A stretch of 64,000 bases of DNA from assembly GCA_963422285.2 (NCBI GenBank), contig OY729419.2, positions 1,240,001 through 1,304,000 of the forward strand, written 5' to 3'. The translations under genes were made by a program, and so were the position numbers. Shown here piece after piece: positions 1 to 8,564 of the stretch (within the stretch, counting starts at the first letter, position 1; every line of letters begins with the position of its first letter). The notes under the pieces are model-generated. The model saw only the letters and a program-made list of their open reading frames with translations, was not told where the DNA came from and did no database searches. This DNA is from VXYL01 sp963422285. GTDB taxonomy: Bacteria; Pseudomonadota; Gammaproteobacteria; Pseudomonadales; Azotimanducaceae.

Positions 1-59
1 CGATGCCCTGGGAACGCGAGCCGGAAGAACTGCCGGACGGGGAGTTGTACGGCCCATGA
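1..59 (+). CDS. 3' end of an unidentified upstream gene
   Basis: An open frame runs in from the left edge and ends at a TGA at 57-59, giving a short acidic C-terminus ending in ELYGP. Its stop overlaps the ATG of the lytic transglycosylase gene (ATGA), which is what translationally coupled neighbours look like. Too little is visible to name the product. Confidence 0.35.
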   Translation, partial: MPWEREPEELPDGELYGP

Positions 60-2119
60 GTCTCGGCGTTCGTTGTACCGCTGTCGCCATGGCAACGGTG
101 GGATTGCTCGCGCTTTCCGCCTGCGAACCGGCGGCAGTCGACGACACCGCGGCAACGGAGAACGAGACGCCGGCAGAGGCGATTTCCCTCGGCGACTGGC
201 CGATCATCAAGGAACGCGGCACGATCCGTCTAGCGCGTCGGTCCTGGGATGGTTTCGACACGCTGCCGTCGCAAGGGCTGTCCGCCGAACAATACCGGCA
301 TCTCGCCGAGCGTTTCGCCAAACGCCATGGGCTCGCAGTGGAATGGATCCTTGCCGCGGACATGGACGGACTGTTCCGCGCAGTCGAAGAAGGTCGCGCC
401 GACATCGCCGTGTCGAACATTACGGTCACCGAGGCGCGTCGGGAGCGGGCGGCGTTTTCGCTGACGCTAACGCGCTCCCGGGAGTGGGTAGTGGGGACCA
501 CCGAAGACGGTGTCTTCGGGGTGGCCGCGCATACCGCCTACGAGGAAACGCTAGGGCGCCACTTTCCGCATGCGCGGCGGGCGCCAGTGCCAGCCGCCGC
601 CGATCCACTGGATTTTCAGACCATGATCGAGGACGGCGTGATCGACGCCACCATCATGGACGAGGCCGCGGCCCGGGTGGTCGTGCGCACCGGCGAGCGG
701 GTGGCCAAGCTGCGCGAACTGCCCGAGATGCTGGATCACGCCTGGGCGCTGCGACACGGCAATCCGGCGCTGAAGGAGGTTCTGGACGCCTATCTGCTGC
801 AACGCCACCTGGTGCATGGCCAAGCCGCCGAGGAGCGTCGGGATTGGCCGGCCATCGTCGCCTCGGGACGCTTGCGCATGCTCACTCTCAATGCGCCGAC
901 CACCTACTACCTGTGGCGCGGCGAACTTCTGGGCTTCGAGTACGAACTGATCGGCGCCTTCGCCGCCGCCCACGATCTGCAGCTGGAAGCGCTGGTGGCG
1001 CCCAGCCACGGCGAGCTGTTCGACTGGCTGGCGGCCGGCCGCGGCGATGTGATCGCGGCAGGATTGACGCCGACGCCGGAACGCGGAGAACAGGGCCTGC
1101 GGTTCACGCGCCCGTATCTGCGCGTGCGCGAAACCTTCGTCACCGCCGGCGAACCCATCGCGGCCTTGGCCGACCTCGCCGGTCGGCGGCTTGCCGTGAA
1201 TTCCACTACCAGCTACGCCAGAACGCTGGCCGCGCTCGACGCCGGGGTCGCCTTCGACGTGGACTTCGTGGAGCAGCAGACGGAGACTATCCTCGATGCC
1301 GTCGCCGCGGGCGAACTCGACGCCACCTTGGCCGACAGCCACTATGCGGAGCTTGCGGCCACCTTCAGCCCGGAGCTGTCTCTGGGCCTTGCGCTGGAGC
1401 CCGAGCGCGGGCTGGCTTGGGCCGTGCGCAAGGAAAACGCCGAACTGCATCGGCGTCTCGACGGTTTCGTCGGCGAGGGCTACCGCAGCTACGAGTTCAA
1501 TGTGCTGCGCAACAAGTACTTCGTCAACCAGCGCCGCATGGCGCAGCAGCGCGAACATCGGATCACCGGCGAAGCGCTGTCGCCCTACGACCACATCGTC
1601 CGGCCGCTGGCCGCGGCGGCGGACATCGACTGGCGCTTGGTGGTCGCCCAGATGTATCAGGAAAGCGGTTTCGACCCGTACCGGGTGAGCTTTGCCGGCG
1701 CCGTCGGGCTGCTGCAAGTGATGCCGCGCACGGCCCGCGAGGTGGGCGTGGATCCTGCCAAGCTGAAGGATCCAGAAATCGGAATCCTGGCCGGCATTCG
1801 CTACCTGGCCTGGACCCGGCAACGCTTCCCGAATCTGCCCGTGGGCGAGCAGCTGTGGTTCGCGCTCGCTGCCTACAACGCCGGCCCCGGCCATGTGCGC
1901 GACGGCCGCCGCCTAGCCCGGCGACTCGGCCTCGACGGTTCGCTGTGGTTCGACAACGTGGAGCAGGCGATGCTGAAACTCGCCGAGCCGGAATACGCCC
2001 GCCTAGCCACCTACGGCTATGTGCGCGGTACGGAAGTGGCCGGCTATGTGCGCGACATCCGCGACCGCTACCGGGCGTACTTGGACCACTTTCGCATGCT
2101 CGACGCCGGTTCCAGCTGA
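56..2119 (+). CDS. MltF-like membrane-bound lytic murein transglycosylase with two solute-binding domains
   Basis: Predicted outer-membrane lipoprotein that cleaves peptidoglycan glycan strands to 1,6-anhydromuropeptides. The N-terminus is a lipoprotein signal with lipobox LSAC (Cys23). Two tandem SBP_bac_3-like domains follow (about residues 50-270 and 280-480), then a C-terminal SLT lysozyme-like domain whose QESGF motif holds the likely catalytic Glu536, followed by a GLLQVMP motif and an AAYNAGPG motif. At 687 aa it is longer than E. coli MltF (about 520 aa) because the periplasmic sensor-like half is doubled. The ATG overlaps the stop of the gene upstream. Family assignment is firm; the role of the extra binding domain is unknown. 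Confidence 0.9.
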   Translation: MSLGVRCTAVAMATVGLLALSACEPAAVDDTAATENETPAEAISLGDWPIIKERGTIRLARRSWDGFDTLPSQGLSAEQYRHLAERFAKRHGLAVEWILAADMDGLFRAVEEGRADIAVSNITVTEARRERAAFSLTLTRSREWVVGTTEDGVFGVAAHTAYEETLGRHFPHARRAPVPAAADPLDFQTMIEDGVIDATIMDEAAARVVVRTGERVAKLRELPEMLDHAWALRHGNPALKEVLDAYLLQRHLVHGQAAEERRDWPAIVASGRLRMLTLNAPTTYYLWRGELLGFEYELIGAFAAAHDLQLEALVAPSHGELFDWLAAGRGDVIAAGLTPTPERGEQGLRFTRPYLRVRETFVTAGEPIAALADLAGRRLAVNSTTSYARTLAALDAGVAFDVDFVEQQTETILDAVAAGELDATLADSHYAELAATFSPELSLGLALEPERGLAWAVRKENAELHRRLDGFVGEGYRSYEFNVLRNKYFVNQRRMAQQREHRITGEALSPYDHIVRPLAAAADIDWRLVVAQMYQESGFDPYRVSFAGAVGLLQVMPRTAREVGVDPAKLKDPEIGILAGIRYLAWTRQRFPNLPVGEQLWFALAAYNAGPGHVRDGRRLARRLGLDGSLWFDNVEQAMLKLAEPEYARLATYGYVRGTEVAGYVRDIRDRYRAYLDHFRMLDAGSS

Positions 2120-2139
2120 ACATCCAGCGGTCGGGTTCC

Positions 2140-3168
2140 CTACAGTGTCGCGGGATCGATTCGGACGTGCCGGATCGTCCGTCGCTGGTAGGTGTAGAGG
2201 ATGTGCAGTTGGTCCGAGCAGATGATCGCTGGATAGGAGAACTCGCCAGGAACGTCTTCGAGCACCCTCGACATGCGCCAGTTCCGGTCGTCGCCCCGAA
2301 CGGCAACGGCCAGCGGCGTCCGCGGCCCGCCCCAGCGACCGCTGGACACGGTGGTCGGGTTGTAGGCCAAGGCGATGCGGCCATCCGGCAGATTCGCGGC
2401 GTCGATCCCGGAGTTCGGGTTCGGCAAGGGCGTAGCTGCCAGCGGCGTCCAGTTCGCGCCGTCGGCGCTGCGAGTGCTGGCGATGATTCCTCGGCGGGTG
2501 CGAACCAGAGCCTCGAAGCCTGTCGCGCCTCGGAAAACGGCGGGCTGGATGGCACCGAAGCCGTGCGGGTCGGGAACCGGATGCTCCGCTGCCAGCGTGT
2601 CCACCACGTCGCTGCCGACCACCCATATGCGCGACAGCCTCTCGAAGTGGCATCGCCAGTGGCCTGATTCGCGGCTCGACGGACACAGCAAGTCGCCATT
2701 GGCAAGGGTCAGCGGCTTGTTCTTGATCGGGCCGATAAAGCCGGCCGGCAGTTTCGGCCCGGGTCGCCACGTCTCCCCGGCGTCGGTGGACTTCAGCACT
2801 TCGCCACGCCATGAACCGGGCGATGGGCCGACCTTGTAGAACAGCAGCAGCTCATCCGTCTGCTGTCCCATTGCGCCACGAACCTGGACCAGCACCGGAT
2901 TCCAGCAGGCTTCGCCGCCCTCGGGGGCGGATGATCGCGCGTCGGCGCTATCGCGGGGCGGCTGTCTCGCGACCGCTTTGCCGTCGGCCACCTGCCGCGG
3001 CGGGCTCCATCGCTCGCCCTCGAACGTAGCGGTCCAGATGCCGACGTCCGGGTGCTTTTCATGGCTGCCAGCAAACCAAGCGGCCACCAGCCGATCGCCC
3101 GAGGCGACGATGGTAGGCGCATGGCAGGCCGGGGTCGGAGAGTCGTCCGGATCGAATAGGAATGCCAT
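2140..3168 (-). CDS. Sialidase-like (BNR/Asp-box) beta-propeller protein
   Basis: A 342-aa protein of the sialidase/neuraminidase superfamily, predicted to fold as a six-bladed beta-propeller acting on or binding glycans. Two Asp-boxes are visible, STDAGETW near residue 130 and a weaker STRSADGANW near residue 230. No signal peptide or membrane segment is seen, so it may be cytoplasmic. It begins 25 bp downstream of the luciferase-like gene on the same strand, so the two could be cotranscribed, and it converges on the lytic transglycosylase gene 20 bp away. Substrate cannot be deduced; many such proteins are not true sialidases. Confidence 0.75.
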   Translation of the reverse strand: MAFLFDPDDSPTPACHAPTIVASGDRLVAAWFAGSHEKHPDVGIWTATFEGERWSPPRQVADGKAVARQPPRDSADARSSAPEGGEACWNPVLVQVRGAMGQQTDELLLFYKVGPSPGSWRGEVLKSTDAGETWRPGPKLPAGFIGPIKNKPLTLANGDLLCPSSRESGHWRCHFERLSRIWVVGSDVVDTLAAEHPVPDPHGFGAIQPAVFRGATGFEALVRTRRGIIASTRSADGANWTPLAATPLPNPNSGIDAANLPDGRIALAYNPTTVSSGRWGGPRTPLAVAVRGDDRNWRMSRVLEDVPGEFSYPAIICSDQLHILYTYQRRTIRHVRIDPATL

Positions 3169-3193
3169 GCAGCCTACACTCGCCTACGTCCAC

Positions 3194-4156
3194 CTACATC
3201 CGTGGAATCACTTCGTCCGTCAGCAGCAGGAAGGTCTCGTGGCTCAGGATGGAGGCCAGCAGGTAGCGCAGAGGGATTTCCTCCTCTAGCTGCTGCAACT
3301 GGTCCACCACCTTGGCTGGCGAGCCGTGGATGATGACCTCGTTCACGTAGCGCTCGATGCGTTCCTCCTTGGACGCCGCTCCCGGCCCCGGCGCGGCGTA
3401 GGATTCCAAGGTCCAGCGGGCGCCTTGACGAGCGATGGCTGCCGCCGCGTCGTCGGTGGGCGCGATGGCCAGCAATCGCGCCATGGGCGTATCGCCCGGG
3501 TTCGGGAAGCCGGGCGCTTCCAGGGCAGCGCGGTAACGGGCGTATTTGAGACTAATGTCGCCGTGGGTGGAATGGGGGTCCATCAGAATGGCGTGGCCGC
3601 GGCTTGCCGACCAGTCGATGGCGTCCGGGGAGGTGGAGGCGATCCAGGTGGGCAGGGGATTCTGCAAAGGCTTCGGCAGCACCTCGACGTCGCGGAAGGA
3701 ATGGAATCGACCCTCGTAGCTGAGTCGGTCGCTGCCCCAGGCTTGCAGCACGATGTCCACGTTCTCGCGGAAGCGGGCATGAGATTCGTCCCGGCCCACG
3801 CCGAAGACCTCCATCTCGGTGCGGTCGAAGCCGCGCCCCGCTCCCCAATTGACGCGCCCGCCGGAGAGATGGTCCAAGAGCGCCACTTCCTCGGCGAGGC
3901 GCAGCGGATGGTAGAACGCCGCCAGACTGACGCCGGTGCCGATGCGCAGCTTGCCGGTGATATCGGCGATGTGCATGCCCATGATGTGTACCGACGGACA
4001 GACGCTGTAGGTGGAGAAGTGGTGCTCGGCCAGCCAGACCGCGTCGTAGCCGGCGCCATCCATGATCCGCACCCGATCCAGAGCGCGACGGTAGACGGTG
4101 TGCAGCGGTACGCGACGACCGGGCCAGCTGAAGAACTGCAGTACGGCGAATTTCAT
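3194..4156 (-). CDS. LLM-class flavin-dependent oxidoreductase (luciferase-like)
   Basis: A 320-aa TIM-barrel flavin monooxygenase of the bacterial luciferase-like superfamily, expected to use reduced FMN to oxidise a small organic substrate. The N-terminus MKFAVLQFFSWPGRR and the early GYDAVWLAEHHF motif (about residue 40) are typical, as is a GAGRGFD segment near residue 105. Length is normal. It lies upstream of the sialidase-like gene on the minus strand, with about 1.1 kb of gene-poor DNA in front of it. The substrate is not predictable. Confidence 0.85.
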   Translation of the reverse strand: MKFAVLQFFSWPGRRVPLHTVYRRALDRVRIMDGAGYDAVWLAEHHFSTYSVCPSVHIMGMHIADITGKLRIGTGVSLAAFYHPLRLAEEVALLDHLSGGRVNWGAGRGFDRTEMEVFGVGRDESHARFRENVDIVLQAWGSDRLSYEGRFHSFRDVEVLPKPLQNPLPTWIASTSPDAIDWSASRGHAILMDPHSTHGDISLKYARYRAALEAPGFPNPGDTPMARLLAIAPTDDAAAAIARQGARWTLESYAAPGPGAASKEERIERYVNEVIIHGSPAKVVDQLQQLEEEIPLRYLLASILSHETFLLLTDEVIPRM

Positions 4157-4689
4157 GGCGCACAGACTATCCGGCTTGTCGCGCTGACGGCAAGCCGAGC
4201 CGGAGCCATTTCAGCGCCGACGGCGCCAAGCCCTGCTTGGATGGACATAGTGCATATGATGTCCACCGCAACATGCGTATGTTTCGCTTGTGTATTTCGG
4301 CACGAGACTCGGATGGCTGGTACGGAGCAGAAAGCGAAGAGGCCCCGGAGGGACGCAACCGCAACAAGCTCCCGCAGTCCTTTCGCCAACAGCGCCGGAG
4401 GCCCAAGTGCGAGGCGAAGGCCGAGATGCGGTGCCGAACAATCGGTGTCGTGGCGTCGCAGGGCGATGCTCGGTCGGCCTTGAGTCGCGGTGTGTCGTCC
4501 TGCTCGTCTGGCCGAACCTCGTGACGCGAGCGCGGCCATGGTTGTTCCGGATTATTCAGCGACTCGCCTTGTTGAACTAGCGTCCTGATGCCGCATAGCC
4601 CATTCAACCGCCAAGGACGGACTGTGCGGGCATATCCGTACAGGATCGGTGTCGTTGCCAAGCGCACAGCGATCATCCCCCCTCCCCCG
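4157..4689 (+). other. Gene-poor stretch upstream of the luciferase-like gene
   Basis: About 530 bp between the start of the minus-strand monooxygenase and a degraded regulator. Frames here are short, overlap in every phase and resemble no family I know. I see no terminator, tRNA or convincing promoter. Confidence 0.4.
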
Positions 4690-5060
4690 AGTGCGGCGCA
4701 CCGCCAAGGAATGGCTGGAAGCGCTGGTGTCCTCGGGCCCTGGTGCCGACAAGCCGTGCCTCGCCGCAGCGCCGGCGCCGAGCGCCGCCTTCCTGCGCCG
4801 GTTTCAGCTTCGACGCCGACGGCAAGCGCCTCTACAGCCACGAGGAGCTGCCGCACATCGGTTTGATGGCGTCCCGGGCCGCCTCCGAATGTCCGCGCCA
4901 TCTGGTCGCCCTGCTGGGCGAGCTGAACGACTACTCGGCCCACTCCCGCCGCTGCGATGGCGACCAGGACCACGACGCGATCCAGGACGACCTGGACGAA
5001 GCTCGGTCCGGCTCGAACGGTCCCTGCCCACGCTCGCGGAGAAGCACGGCCTGCTGACGG
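4690..5060 (+). pseudogene. Degraded transcriptional regulator, C-terminal region (MerR/B12-type-like)
   Basis: Pieces of one protein read across two frames. One frame gives AKEWLEALVSSGPG (from about 4708). The next gives GKRLYSHEELPHIG then ECPRHLVALLGELNDYSAHS (about 4815-4950), and a return to the first frame gives ERSLPTLAEKHGLL (about 5010-5055). The ECPRHL...L..YS signature followed by a helix ending LAEKHGL resembles the region behind the DNA-binding domain in a group of MerR-like regulators. At least two frameshifts and no N-terminal helix-turn-helix mean it cannot be functional. The family match is from memory of the motif and is tentative. Confidence 0.4.
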
Positions 5061-5277
5061 TAGCGAATCGATGCGAAAAATTGTCGATGTGGCGGAAGCA
5101 ATCCATGCACGGGCCTGGACAGTCCGAGTTTCAGCGTGACGTCAGCCTTCGGTTAAACCCCATGCAGGCGATCTCCCTGAGTATGCAACGTGTCCTTTCC
5201 TCCCCTTCGGCCCTTTGGATGAGGGACGCAAGCCGCTGGTACGCCGTTTATCGCCTGCCGACGCCCTCGCTCTTCCT

Positions 5278-6306
5278 TCAGCCAGTCAGGAAGCGCAGCG
5301 CCGACTCGGCGCGTTGGTGGATGCCGAGCTTGTACTTCTCCAGGTCGAAATCCCGATTTTTCCCCATGGCGCCTACTAGGTAGCGCTTGTAGACGCCCTG
5401 GGTGATAGCACCCAGGCGCCAGTGGGAGAAGGCCCGATAGTAGTCGATGCGGCCTATATCCCGGCCTGTGCGTCGCTGGTAGCTCTCGCAGAGTTGGTCC
5501 CGATCCGGGAAGCCGCCAACGCCGGTGGGGTTGGCGTCGGCCCCCGGTTCGCCCGGCTGCGTCCAGTTGTTGAGCAGATAGCCGAGGTCGGCCAGCGGAT
5601 CGCCCAAGGTGCAAAGCTCCCAGTCCAGCAGCGCCGCCATGCGTCCGTTCCGAACGATCATGTTGCCGATGCGGTAGTCGCCGTGGACGATGGCCGAGCC
5701 GATCTGTCCGGGCATGTCCTCGTGCAGCAGCCGGGCGCTTTCCTCCATTTCCGGGATGTCGTGGGTCTTGGTGGCTTCCCACTGCCGGGTCCAGCGCTTG
5801 AGTTGCCGCGCCAAGTACGCTTCCTTGCGCGCCAGGGCGCCGAGGCCCACGTCGTCCGGGTCGATCCTATGCAGGGTGGCCAGCACCTCGATGATGTGTT
5901 CGCCGGCGCTGCGGCGTTCAGCTTCGGGGATCGACGCTGCGGCTTCGGCATCGTGGGGCACGACGCCTTCAACGAACTTCATCAGATAGAACGGCGCGCC
6001 GTTGACGGCGTTGTCCTCGCACAGGCCGAAGGTGGCTGGTACCGGCACCTCCGTATCCGCCAGGGCGGAGACGATGCGATGTTCGCGGCCCATGTCGTGG
6101 GCGCTCTCCAGAATGTGGCCGAGGGGCGGGCGACGCAGCACGTAGGCGGCGCCGGCGCGATCCGTGAACTTGTAGGTGAGGTTGGAATGGCCGCCAGCGA
6201 TCAGCGCGAACGTCAGCGGCGGTTCCAGGCCGTCTATGCGTTCCAAAACCCAGGCGGTCACCCGGTCGATGTCGATGCCTTCCACTGCCGTTTCCGTCGC
6301 TGTCAT
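5278..6306 (-). CDS. APH/ACAD10-like phosphotransferase family protein
   Basis: Protein-kinase-fold phosphotransferase (aminoglycoside phosphotransferase/choline kinase superfamily), 342 aa from the chosen start. The catalytic loop HGDYRIGN and the metal-binding DWEL are both present (about residues 205-230), and the N-terminal GGHSNLTYKF is a nucleotide-binding-loop-like segment. This subgroup often occurs beside acyl-CoA dehydrogenases and may phosphorylate hydroxy-acids or their CoA esters; no such neighbour is seen here. I chose the ATG at 6306 because GAGGGAG sits about 9 bases upstream; an ATG at 6339 is also in frame. It is divergent from the class III aminotransferase. Confidence 0.85.
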   Translation of the reverse strand: MTATETAVEGIDIDRVTAWVLERIDGLEPPLTFALIAGGHSNLTYKFTDRAGAAYVLRRPPLGHILESAHDMGREHRIVSALADTEVPVPATFGLCEDNAVNGAPFYLMKFVEGVVPHDAEAAASIPEAERRSAGEHIIEVLATLHRIDPDDVGLGALARKEAYLARQLKRWTRQWEATKTHDIPEMEESARLLHEDMPGQIGSAIVHGDYRIGNMIVRNGRMAALLDWELCTLGDPLADLGYLLNNWTQPGEPGADANPTGVGGFPDRDQLCESYQRRTGRDIGRIDYYRAFSHWRLGAITQGVYKRYLVGAMGKNRDFDLEKYKLGIHQRAESALRFLTG

Positions 6307-6427
6307 GATGCCGAACTCCCTCGCGTTTTGTGGTTTCATACCCGTTTGCGGCGCAACCCGTCAACAGGAAGTCGATGGAGCCTGTCCACAGCAAAGGCGA
6401 ACAGTCTCAACGACGCAACCGCCAGCC

Positions 6428-7744
6428 ATGACTGTAAACTGGCCTTTCGCCTTTGCTGGCATGCGTCGCATGAGTATCGCTGGTGCTCGGGGCGCATATC
6501 TCCACACCGACGACGGGCGCGAGATTCTCGACGCGGCTGGCGGTGCGGTTGCCGTCAATGTCGGCCACGGCCGGGCGGAAGTCGCGGACGCCATGCGCGC
6601 CGCCGCGCTTGCCTGTTCCTATGTCGTGCCGCCCTGGCTGACGCCGGAGCGCGAGCGTCTGCTGAACCGTCTGGTGCGCGACTGGCTGCCGCCTAGCCTG
6701 TCGCGTCTGCATCTCGCCTCAGGTGGTTCCGAAGGCGTGGAGACGGCCATGAAGATCGCCATCCAATACCAGGCTGCGCGAGGCAAGCCGAACAAGACCA
6801 AGATCATTGGACGGACGCCGTCCTATCACGGCACCACCTTGGCAACAACGGCGGTGGGCGGGCACGAAGCGCGCAAGTTGGGCCTCGCTCACGCCCTGCC
6901 GGCCTACCCGCAGGTACCGGCGCCCTACCCCCTGCGTTGCCCTGTCGCGGACGTGTCGGACTACTACCTGAACGCTTTGGAGAACGCCGTTCGTCGCGAA
7001 GGGGCCGATACCGTGGCGGCGTTTCTGGCCGAGCCCATCGTCGGCGCCAGCGGCGGCGCCTTGGTGCCGCCGGACGGCTATTGGCAGGAGGTGCGGATGC
7101 TTTGCGATCGGCGCGACATCCTGTTCCTCGCCGACGAGGTGATGACCGGCTTCGGACGCACGGGTGCCAAGTTCGGTTTCCAGCACTGGCCAGTCGAACC
7201 GGATGTGATGGTCGCCGGCAAGGGGATGGGCGGTGGCTACGCGCCCATCGCGGGCGTGTTCGCTACCGAAGATGTGGGCGCTGCCATCGAAAGCGCCGGC
7301 ATGAACGTGATGTTCCATACCTTCGCCGCCCATCCCGCCGCCTGCGCTGCGGCGGACAAGGTTCTGCAAATACTCGCCGCCGAGGACCTCGTCGCTCGCG
7401 CCGAAGAAACCGGCGCCGAGCTCAAGGAGCGGTTGACGGCAGCCTTCGCGGATCACCCCCATGTTGCCGAAGTCCGTGGCCGTGGTCTGCTGCTTGCAAT
7501 CGAGATCGTCGCCGACCGCAAGACCCTCGCCCCCTATCCAGCGGACGCGCAGGTCACCAGCGGCGTGATCGCTCGGGCACTGGAACGGGACGTGTTCTTC
7601 TATCCCGGCGGCACCGGTACCGTACGCGACATCGTGGTCCTCGGACCGCCGTTCACCATCGGCGCAGCAGAAATGGACCGCATGGTCGAGACCCTGGTCG
7701 CGGCGGTGTCTGATGCGACCGCTGCTGGCCGCGGAGGTCGATGA
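6428..7744 (+). CDS. Class III pyridoxal-phosphate aminotransferase
   Basis: A 438-aa enzyme of the omega-aminotransferase family, transferring an amino group from an amine or omega-amino acid to a keto acid. The PLP lysine is Lys265 in VAGKGMGGGYAP, preceded by the cofactor-binding LADEVMTGFGRTG segment; SGGSEGVETAMK occupies the phosphate-binding region. The ATG at 6428 gives a family-typical length; ATGs at 6461 and 6470 are alternatives, and none has a strong ribosome site. The last codons overlap the start of the CysZ-like gene (ATGA), so the two are translationally coupled. Substrate is not evident. Confidence 0.9.
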   Translation: MTVNWPFAFAGMRRMSIAGARGAYLHTDDGREILDAAGGAVAVNVGHGRAEVADAMRAAALACSYVVPPWLTPERERLLNRLVRDWLPPSLSRLHLASGGSEGVETAMKIAIQYQAARGKPNKTKIIGRTPSYHGTTLATTAVGGHEARKLGLAHALPAYPQVPAPYPLRCPVADVSDYYLNALENAVRREGADTVAAFLAEPIVGASGGALVPPDGYWQEVRMLCDRRDILFLADEVMTGFGRTGAKFGFQHWPVEPDVMVAGKGMGGGYAPIAGVFATEDVGAAIESAGMNVMFHTFAAHPAACAAADKVLQILAAEDLVARAEETGAELKERLTAAFADHPHVAEVRGRGLLLAIEIVADRKTLAPYPADAQVTSGVIARALERDVFFYPGGTGTVRDIVVLGPPFTIGAAEMDRMVETLVAAVSDATAAGRGGR

Positions 7745-8451
7745 GCCTCGGCACCGGAGTGGACTGCTTCCGGCGCGGCGCCAAGCTCTCCCGCGCCAAG
7801 TCGTTGCGCCGCTTCGTGTGGGCACCGATGGCGGTTGGCGCCGCGCTCGTGTTCCTGCTGCTGGTAGCTGGCTACATGCTGGTGGAGGATGCGGTCGCCT
7901 GGATTATGGGCTTCGCGCCCGGCTGGCTGGATTGGCTGGTCTATGTTCTCGCGCCGCTGTTCCATGTTCTGGGCATTCTGTTCGCCGGCTGGCTGTTCGG
8001 CTTTCTGGCAGTGGTCCTGGCGAGCCCGTTTCTCGGCCCGCTGTCGGCGCAGGCCGAACAGGACGAATTCGGTACCGGGCCGGAGAACGATGAAAGCGCG
8101 CTGCGCGCCCTCGTCGGCGCGTTGGCCAGAGAGGGCCGCAAGCTCGGCTATCATCTGCCGCGGCTGCTGGTTGTTTTCCTGCTGAGTTTGGTGCCGATCG
8201 TCAACCTCGGCGCGCCGGTGCTGTGGTTCGTCTTCGGGTCCTGGATGCTGGCAGTGCAATTCGTCGACTTCGCGGCGGAGAACCGCGGACTCGACTTCCG
8301 CGCAACGATCTCTACGCTGCGCCGCGACCGCGCCGCGGCCTTCGGCTTCGGCATCCCTGCGGCACTTCTGCTCGCAGTGCCGTTTGCTGCGTTGCTGGTC
8401 ATCCCGGCAGCCGTGTGCGGAGGTGCGGTGCTGTGGCGCCGATTGACGTGA
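7741..8451 (+). CDS. EI24/CysZ-family membrane protein
   Basis: A 236-aa inner-membrane protein with about four hydrophobic stretches (near residues 28-55, 65-95, 145-165 and 205-230) and the family hallmark of a soluble amphipathic segment containing ASPFLGPLS. CysZ-type members move sulfate for cysteine synthesis, but there are no sulfur-assimilation neighbours to support that role here. Its ATG overlaps the stop of the aminotransferase gene by four bases. No signal peptide is seen beyond the first membrane helix. Confidence 0.8.
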   Translation: MSLGTGVDCFRRGAKLSRAKSLRRFVWAPMAVGAALVFLLLVAGYMLVEDAVAWIMGFAPGWLDWLVYVLAPLFHVLGILFAGWLFGFLAVVLASPFLGPLSAQAEQDEFGTGPENDESALRALVGALAREGRKLGYHLPRLLVVFLLSLVPIVNLGAPVLWFVFGSWMLAVQFVDFAAENRGLDFRATISTLRRDRAAAFGFGIPAALLLAVPFAALLVIPAAVCGGAVLWRRLT

Positions 8452-8564
8452 TCCTGTCCGGCAAGGGTCTTTGCAGACGGACGGGTCCGTAGCAGCCGAG
8501 GGACTTCCGGGGCAACACGGATAGTCGGCGGTGCCACTTTCGGCGGCCCGAATCCCATGCCGCC

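Noticed and set aside
551..1894. Long antisense frames such as the 447-codon frame opposite mltF
   Set aside because: High GC content opens antisense frames throughout the window; this one has no recognisable family or start signal and overlaps a well-supported gene.
73..2667. Long plus-strand frame of 864 codons overlapping the lytic transglycosylase
   Set aside because: It is an out-of-frame read of GC-rich sequence with Arg-rich composition, overlaps a gene with clear domains and runs through the convergent gene; no homology.
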